DNA of 64,000 bases from Pseudomonas sp. 8O. Lineage in GTDB: Bacteria; Pseudomonadota; Gammaproteobacteria; Pseudomonadales; Pseudomonadaceae. Shown piece by piece: positions 60,049 through 64,000 of the stretch. Under the pieces are notes generated by a model. The model saw only the letters and a list, made by a program, of their open reading frames with translations. It was not told where the DNA came from and made no database searches. Every line of letters starts with the position of its first letter. Within the stretch, counting starts at the first letter, position 1. A program made the position numbers and the translations under genes. The DNA is taken from positions 1,384,868 to 1,448,867 of the forward strand of contig NZ_LR733265.1 of assembly GCF_902506495.1 (NCBI RefSeq), given 5' to 3'.

Positions 60049-61891
60049 GAAATACGGCAACCGCTATCGCTGGGCCTATGACGCGTATCAGCGCTTTATC
60101 GACGAGGTGGATCCAAGCCTGGCTGGCGACTTCAACCGCTCCAGCCATGTGACGGTCGCCGTCTATGGCGCCACCCAGGTCGGCAAGACCACGCTGATTC
60201 TGGACTTGCTAGGCGTGACCGGTGAGGCACTGGAGCGCGCTTCCAGCGTTTTGCGGGGCGATCAACGCATGGGCAAGTCTTCGACGGCCTGTGCGATTCG
60301 TTATGGTCGATCCAAGGATGATTACTGGTACATCGGCGACAATAGCAACGCACTGGATGACAAGGCCGCAAGGGCACAGTTTTCCACGATACGAACAGAG
60401 CTGGAGAAAGGCCGGGCGCACTCCGTGGACGTATTGTCCGTGCGGCTGCCGTCGATGTTCTTCGAGCAAGTGGGAGGGGATGCGCTGAGCCTGGATCTGC
60501 GCATTCTCGACATCCCGGGCATCAATGCGGTCAACGAGGCTGAACAGGCCCAGGTTGCGCGAGTGGCTGAGAAGTATGTGGCCACGGCTGATCTGATCTT
60601 GTTGGTCGGGCGTGCGGATGACCTGGGTTTCCTTCATCCCAACAAGCTGAAGTTAACGGCACTGGGTGACTGGATGTTGCAGCCCAACCGCTTCCGGGTG
60701 GTGCTCTCCTATACGTTCTCGCCTGCCAGCTTCAAGGCCTGGTTCGACCAGGACGAGCGCACTCTGGAGCAGGTCAGGGCGAAGCTCTACCAGGAGCTGA
60801 GCACCCATGACTACAAGCCGCCGAAGTCCGTCGAAACCATGTTGTACCCACTGGAGTTCGGCGACTCGTTGCACAGCCTTGGCGCGGACACTGAGTACCA
60901 TGGTGCTGCCGTCGATCTGATCCGTACCTTGCGGCGCGAGCTGCTGGCAAGCATCACCGAATCGGCCAGCCCCTACGGTCGACTCACCTCTGCGTTCAAG
61001 ATGAAAACCTTGATCGATGCCAGGCTCGAGCGAGAGCAGGCTGATTACCTCGAACAGCGCAAGGTACTCGAGCTAGACCTGACGCATGCGCAGGGCGCGC
61101 TGAAACAGGCTAACCAGCTTCTGGCCGAGTGTGTAGAGGAACGCGGCCTGCTCAGCCATCAGGCGCGTCGCTTGCACCGCTACATCAAACTGCACGATCG
61201 TAGTGACATTCGCCGCTTCTTTACCCAGCCTTTGCGTCCTACCAAGGAATCTGTCAGCGAACTGAAGTCGGCAGCCGTGGAGTTCGAGAAAGGTATCCAG
61301 GCAAAGTGGCGGGCGCTTTGCGAGCGGCACGCCCATCGCCTGACCAACTCCCGGTTGGCTGAGCTGGCGCCACCGAAAACCAGCGCGCTGAACAGCGTCT
61401 ATCAAAAGCTGAACGGCTACCTCACTGATGGCTATTGGTGGTCCAGTGAGAACTACCGCAACGATCGCAGCATGTTGTATCAGGCTGCCGAAAAAATCGT
61501 CGACGCCTACAGCGACGCCGCCACCGTTACAATCCACAAGTATCTGGAAGAGCAGGCCGATAGCTTCAAACGCAATCACCGCGGCTTACAACAGCGGCTC
61601 AGTGTGATGCAGGCAACAGTTGCCGAGCGTCAGCAGACCTTGCTGGACGCGAAAGCTAAGTGCAACGACCTTGAACGCGCCCATGAGCAATTCGAGAAGC
61701 GCATGCATTCCAGCATGGAGCACTCGCACAAGTTCGAGCAATATATCCTCGAAGCTTTCAAGGCCGAGCTCAATCGTGTCAGGGAAGCCATCCGCCGTCC
61801 GGTCAGAGCGGTAGAACAGGTCTACGACATGTTCTACCTCCACGTGCTGCTGGGCGAACTCGACAAAATGCTGGAAGGGAAGAAGTTCTGA
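60038..61891 (+). CDS. Dynamin-like GTPase B
   Basis: A 617-residue GTPase distinct from A. Walker A GATQVGKT is at residues 44-51, and G3 reads ILDIPGINA near 157-165 with an intact DxPG. A G4-like element is less clear. After the G domain come long coiled coils (about 325-390 and 510-595, e.g. EQADSFKRNHRGLQQRLSVM), and no strong membrane helix. It overlaps GTPase A by 11 bases using the ATG at 60038 (an ATG at 60023 is an alternative) and is coupled to the small gene downstream (1-base overlap). Tandem, unequal dynamin-like pairs occur in bacterial systems such as LeoA-LeoBC/Eleos; similarity to those is by architecture only. Confidence 0.75.
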   Translation: MWLEKYGNRYRWAYDAYQRFIDEVDPSLAGDFNRSSHVTVAVYGATQVGKTTLILDLLGVTGEALERASSVLRGDQRMGKSSTACAIRYGRSKDDYWYIGDNSNALDDKAARAQFSTIRTELEKGRAHSVDVLSVRLPSMFFEQVGGDALSLDLRILDIPGINAVNEAEQAQVARVAEKYVATADLILLVGRADDLGFLHPNKLKLTALGDWMLQPNRFRVVLSYTFSPASFKAWFDQDERTLEQVRAKLYQELSTHDYKPPKSVETMLYPLEFGDSLHSLGADTEYHGAAVDLIRTLRRELLASITESASPYGRLTSAFKMKTLIDARLEREQADYLEQRKVLELDLTHAQGALKQANQLLAECVEERGLLSHQARRLHRYIKLHDRSDIRRFFTQPLRPTKESVSELKSAAVEFEKGIQAKWRALCERHAHRLTNSRLAELAPPKTSALNSVYQKLNGYLTDGYWWSSENYRNDRSMLYQAAEKIVDAYSDAATVTIHKYLEEQADSFKRNHRGLQQRLSVMQATVAERQQTLLDAKAKCNDLERAHEQFEKRMHSSMEHSHKFEQYILEAFKAELNRVREAIRRPVRAVEQVYDMFYLHVLLGELDKMLEGKKF

Positions 61892-62526
61892 TGGAACGAT
61901 CCGATTTGGATGCCGAAATCACTGCCGCTAATCAAGAGCTGTCAGCGCTGCTGGAAAAGCACATCAATGTGCCGATGAAAAGAAGCATTGAAGAGGTGAG
62001 CGGTGGCCTATCGCTCACACTTAAGGGCGACTTCGAGTCCAGCGTACTCAGCCTGCGGTCGGAGCTGAAAAAGCTGAACAACACATTCGAAGAACTGGGT
62101 GAAGATCTTGGCAGTGTCCTTCAGGTGTCCAAGCGAATCGAGACAATGGTTCAGCAGGCTGAGTCTGCACTGGATGGTCGGTTCGGGAAGGCTGGTGCGC
62201 AGGTTGTCGAAAGCGCTCGTCTGGTTTCAGAAGGGATCGCCGGTATCGAGGAGCGCCTGAGCAAGCTTGGCGCCGCCCAACTGCAGCACCTGAACTCAGC
62301 GTTAAAAGCGCTGGCTGCGGACATTCAAGTTCAGCGCACGGAAAGCCGCGATGACCAGCAAAAGTCATTAGCCAAGCTGGATGAAATCGCCTCCGTAGTT
62401 GCAACGCAGCAGGCCCAGGCACAGGCGATACAACATTTGTCCAAGCGGCGCTTTATCTGGGGGGCTGTGGCACTAGGCGTGAATTTTGGTGTTCTCGCAG
62501 GCCTGCTGGTCAAAGCATTCCTGTAG
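61891..62526 (+). CDS. C-tail-anchored coiled-coil protein
   Basis: A 211-residue protein. Residues about 1-185 are almost entirely helical with heptad-like patterns (LRSELKKLNNTFEELGEDLG, then VLQVSKRIETMVQQAESAL). A single membrane helix ends the protein (about 188-210, FIWGAVALGVNFGVLAGLLV), so it is likely anchored in the inner membrane with the coil in the cytoplasm. GGAAGGGAAG precedes the ATG, which overlaps the GTPase B stop by one base. It probably tethers or senses for the two GTPases. Confidence 0.75.
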   Translation: MERSDLDAEITAANQELSALLEKHINVPMKRSIEEVSGGLSLTLKGDFESSVLSLRSELKKLNNTFEELGEDLGSVLQVSKRIETMVQQAESALDGRFGKAGAQVVESARLVSEGIAGIEERLSKLGAAQLQHLNSALKALAADIQVQRTESRDDQQKSLAKLDEIASVVATQQAQAQAIQHLSKRRFIWGAVALGVNFGVLAGLLVKAFL

Positions 62527-62787
62527 AGGCTTTTCCAGGATCCCGGCACTATTGTGGCACCTGAACATTGCCATCGGATCATCACGTTTCTTTTTGGAAC
62601 CGCCCCAGAACAGCTCGTCTGTGCCCCCTTCAAAGGCACTTTCCTCCCCTGATAACACCGTAAAACGCTGCACCTCATTCAAGCAGGCCAAGTTCCGGTG
62701 CTCGGCAATCAAACCGAACGGACCAGAGCCACCGAAAAAATCGACCCAAACGTTCTGAGCGAACTGCTGGATATTTCGCGGGAACAT
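62473..62787 (-). CDS. Hypothetical protein (uncertain)
   Basis: A 104-codon frame between the HEPN gene and the coiled-coil gene, overlapping the latter's 3' end by 54 bases on the opposite strand. The N-terminus contains WVDFFGGSGPFGLIAEHR, faintly like the FxGSG AdoMet loop of phage-type DNA methyltransferases, but the rest lacks DPPY. It starts 20 bases past the HEPN stop on the same strand, with no clear ribosome-binding site. It may be a decayed fragment or chance. The 62527-62806 gap has no other candidate. Confidence 0.3.
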   Translation of the reverse strand: MFPRNIQQFAQNVWVDFFGGSGPFGLIAEHRNLACLNEVQRFTVLSGEESAFEGGTDELFWGGSKKKRDDPMAMFRCHNSAGILEKPLQECFDQQACENTKIHA

Positions 62788-62806
62788 AGATGCAGAAAAC
62801 CTTCCA

Positions 62807-63457
62807 TCACACCCTCACCACCGGATAACAAGCATCCCCCCACAAGGTATCCGCGCTATCCATCATAAGTTCGATTAGCAGCGGTACGAGTTTGCTCAGA
62901 AGGCTCGTGCAGTCGCGTAGCTGCTCACGATTGACTGAACCGTTCCAGGTGGCGCCGCCGTGGATAAGCTGGTTACGCAGGGTGTAAAGGCGGTTGAATA
63001 GCACGCCGAGCAGTGCCGGTGTGTTGCCGCTGGCCAGTGCCTGTTGCGCCGCACGTTTGCCGGTTGCGAAACGGTTCTTCCAGGTAGCCTCATCGATCTT
63101 GCCGCTCTGGTGCTCCCAAAAGCTCTGGAACACGTAGGGGTTGTCCAGCAACACGCGGATGCTGCCGGAAAACTCCTGCCAGACCAGATCGTCGATGCGC
63201 TTGGCCTTGTCCAGCGTGCAAAGCTTCTGCAGGAAGACCTTGAAGGTTTCCTGCTCGGAGAGTCGCAGGTGATCATCGATCTCAGTGGCGTAAGCCGCGT
63301 TAAAGGCGATCCACAGGAAGATGAAGCGGCCATCGAGATCGTCAGCCTGTTCGGCGCGGTCGAGCCAACTCAAGGCACGATGTACGCGCAGACGCAGGTT
63401 GGAATGTTGAGCGTCACGCTCCTGGCGATGGCGCTGTTTAAGCTCCTGAAACGACAT
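62807..63457 (-). CDS. HEPN-like protein with RNxxxH motif
   Basis: A 216-residue helical protein. The segment FIFLWIAFNAAYATEIDDH near residues 43-61 and LYTLRNQLIHGGATWN near 171-186 fit the HEPN family of RNases, with the catalytic RNxxxH as RNQLIH. AAGGAGG stands 5 bases before the ATG at 63457, a perfect ribosome-binding site; a longer frame upstream is not used. It is convergent with the dynamin-like operon. HEPN proteins are often toxins or effectors cleaving RNA. Whether it belongs to that system or stands alone is open. Confidence 0.75.
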   Translation of the reverse strand: MSFQELKQRHRQERDAQHSNLRLRVHRALSWLDRAEQADDLDGRFIFLWIAFNAAYATEIDDHLRLSEQETFKVFLQKLCTLDKAKRIDDLVWQEFSGSIRVLLDNPYVFQSFWEHQSGKIDEATWKNRFATGKRAAQQALASGNTPALLGVLFNRLYTLRNQLIHGGATWNGSVNREQLRDCTSLLSKLVPLLIELMMDSADTLWGDACYPVVRV

Positions 63458-63599
63458 GTTGCCTCCTTTGACTGATGGCCAAACCATATCAAAGGAAGCC
63501 ATGCAGGCGGCACTGATTTCAGCGAGGCGACAACAGCGACACAATCTGTCGCGCCCCTCCCGCAAAGTACCTCCATACCGAGCAAGGGAGATCTCGTTC

Positions 63600-63812
63600 A
63601 TGCCAATACCACCTCAGCCACGCACATTCCGTTGCCCAGCCTGCAACTGGCAAGGCACCACGATTCCATTGAGCGATTGCCTCATGATCGGCATCGACTG
63701 GCACAGCACCTGCCCCCAGTGCCATAGCGACGCTCTCGACTCCCGAACCGCAACACGCAGCGAAATCATGAAGAAACGCCTGAGCGATTTCCTGCGCACT
63801 CGGCACGCCTGA
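63600..63812 (+). CDS. Small zinc-ribbon protein
   Basis: A 70-residue protein with two CxxC pairs (FRCPACNWQG near residues 9-18 and STCPQCHSDA near 36-45) forming a probable zinc ribbon, and a basic tail MKKRLSDFLRTRH. GGGAG precedes the ATG. It is divergent from the HEPN gene and 24 bp before an exported protein gene. Similar small ribbons are common in Pseudomonas; function unknown. Confidence 0.65.
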   Translation: MPIPPQPRTFRCPACNWQGTTIPLSDCLMIGIDWHSTCPQCHSDALDSRTATRSEIMKKRLSDFLRTRHA

Positions 63813-63836
63813 CTCAACACACCAGAGGGAAATATC

Positions 63837-64000
63837 ATGCAAGGGAAGATCACATGGCTGCTGTGCAGCCTGCTCGCCTGCAGCACTGCCAGCGCCGGCA
63901 CCTATGAATGGACCAGCGGCTGGGGCATGGGCGTCAGCGAGCACCTGGTCGATGACGGCAATGGGAATGAGCTGAACATTTCCTGCCCGGACCATGAGGA
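63837..64000 (+). CDS. Exported protein, cut by window end
   Basis: Begins MQGKITWLLCSLLACSTASA with cleavage likely before GTYEWTSGW, and the frame is open to the last base (54 codons seen). AGAGGGA precedes the ATG. The mature start has WTSGWGMGVSEHLVDDGNGN and a cysteine in ISCPDHE. The product cannot be named from this fragment. Confidence 0.65.
   Translation, partial: MQGKITWLLCSLLACSTASAGTYEWTSGWGMGVSEHLVDDGNGNELNISCPDHE

Overview
The window is a high-GC, densely packed chromosomal segment of a Pseudomonas, most likely from the mendocina/oleovorans/alcaligenes side of the genus. The order glyA-soxBDAG-purU-fdhA beside ltaE and gbcAB, together with creBCD, aatJQMP-aauSR, FAN1 and Pseudomonas REP-type intergenic repeats, supports this placement. 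No rRNA, tRNA, CRISPR array, intact insertion sequence or replication origin was seen.

Layout: 1-6600 holds housekeeping genes: bioB (cut by the left edge) with a BirA-type operator, a small membrane protein, comF, modE, srkA, rarD, gcvR and a GNAT acetyltransferase. 6900-18850 covers carbon uptake and iron: glcB, a cNMP/CBS/nucleotidyltransferase signalling protein with a DnaQ-like exonuclease, trhP (yegQ), a two-component sodium:solute symporter and a TonB-dependent siderophore receptor behind a Fur-like box. 18950-28530 contains the cre locus, with creD separated from creBC by a divergent FAN1-helicase DNA-repair pair and by a gene for an exported protein made of eight 13-residue repeats. 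28800-34400 is a signalling block: CBS protein, chemoreceptor, retropepsin-like protein, HD-GYP protein and a PlsC-type acyltransferase.

34450-41405 is a complete acidic amino acid uptake module. AauR-type operators and a sigma-54 promoter precede aatJ, aatQ, aatM and aatP, and the cognate kinase and regulator aauS and aauR follow. A hairpin-rich repeat element of about 230 bp sits inside the operon between aatJ and aatQ. 41730-56490 is the betaine-to-serine one-carbon pathway. GbcAB demethylates glycine betaine, SoxBDAG oxidises sarcosine, FdhA and PurU handle the C1 units, GlyA joins glycine and C1 units to make serine, and LtaE cleaves threonine. GCGACAT/ATGTCGC half-sites occur upstream of both gbcAB and glyA and may mark common control.

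From 56730 to the right edge the content is accessory. A WYL-domain regulator precedes an overlapping three-gene operon: two different dynamin-like P-loop GTPases and a C-tail-anchored coiled-coil protein. A convergent HEPN protein with an RNxxxH motif follows. This has the look of an anti-phage or membrane-stress system and is the strongest novelty candidate in the window. The edge carries a zinc-ribbon protein and the start of an exported protein. Intergenic spaces throughout are filled with several families of short inverted repeats.
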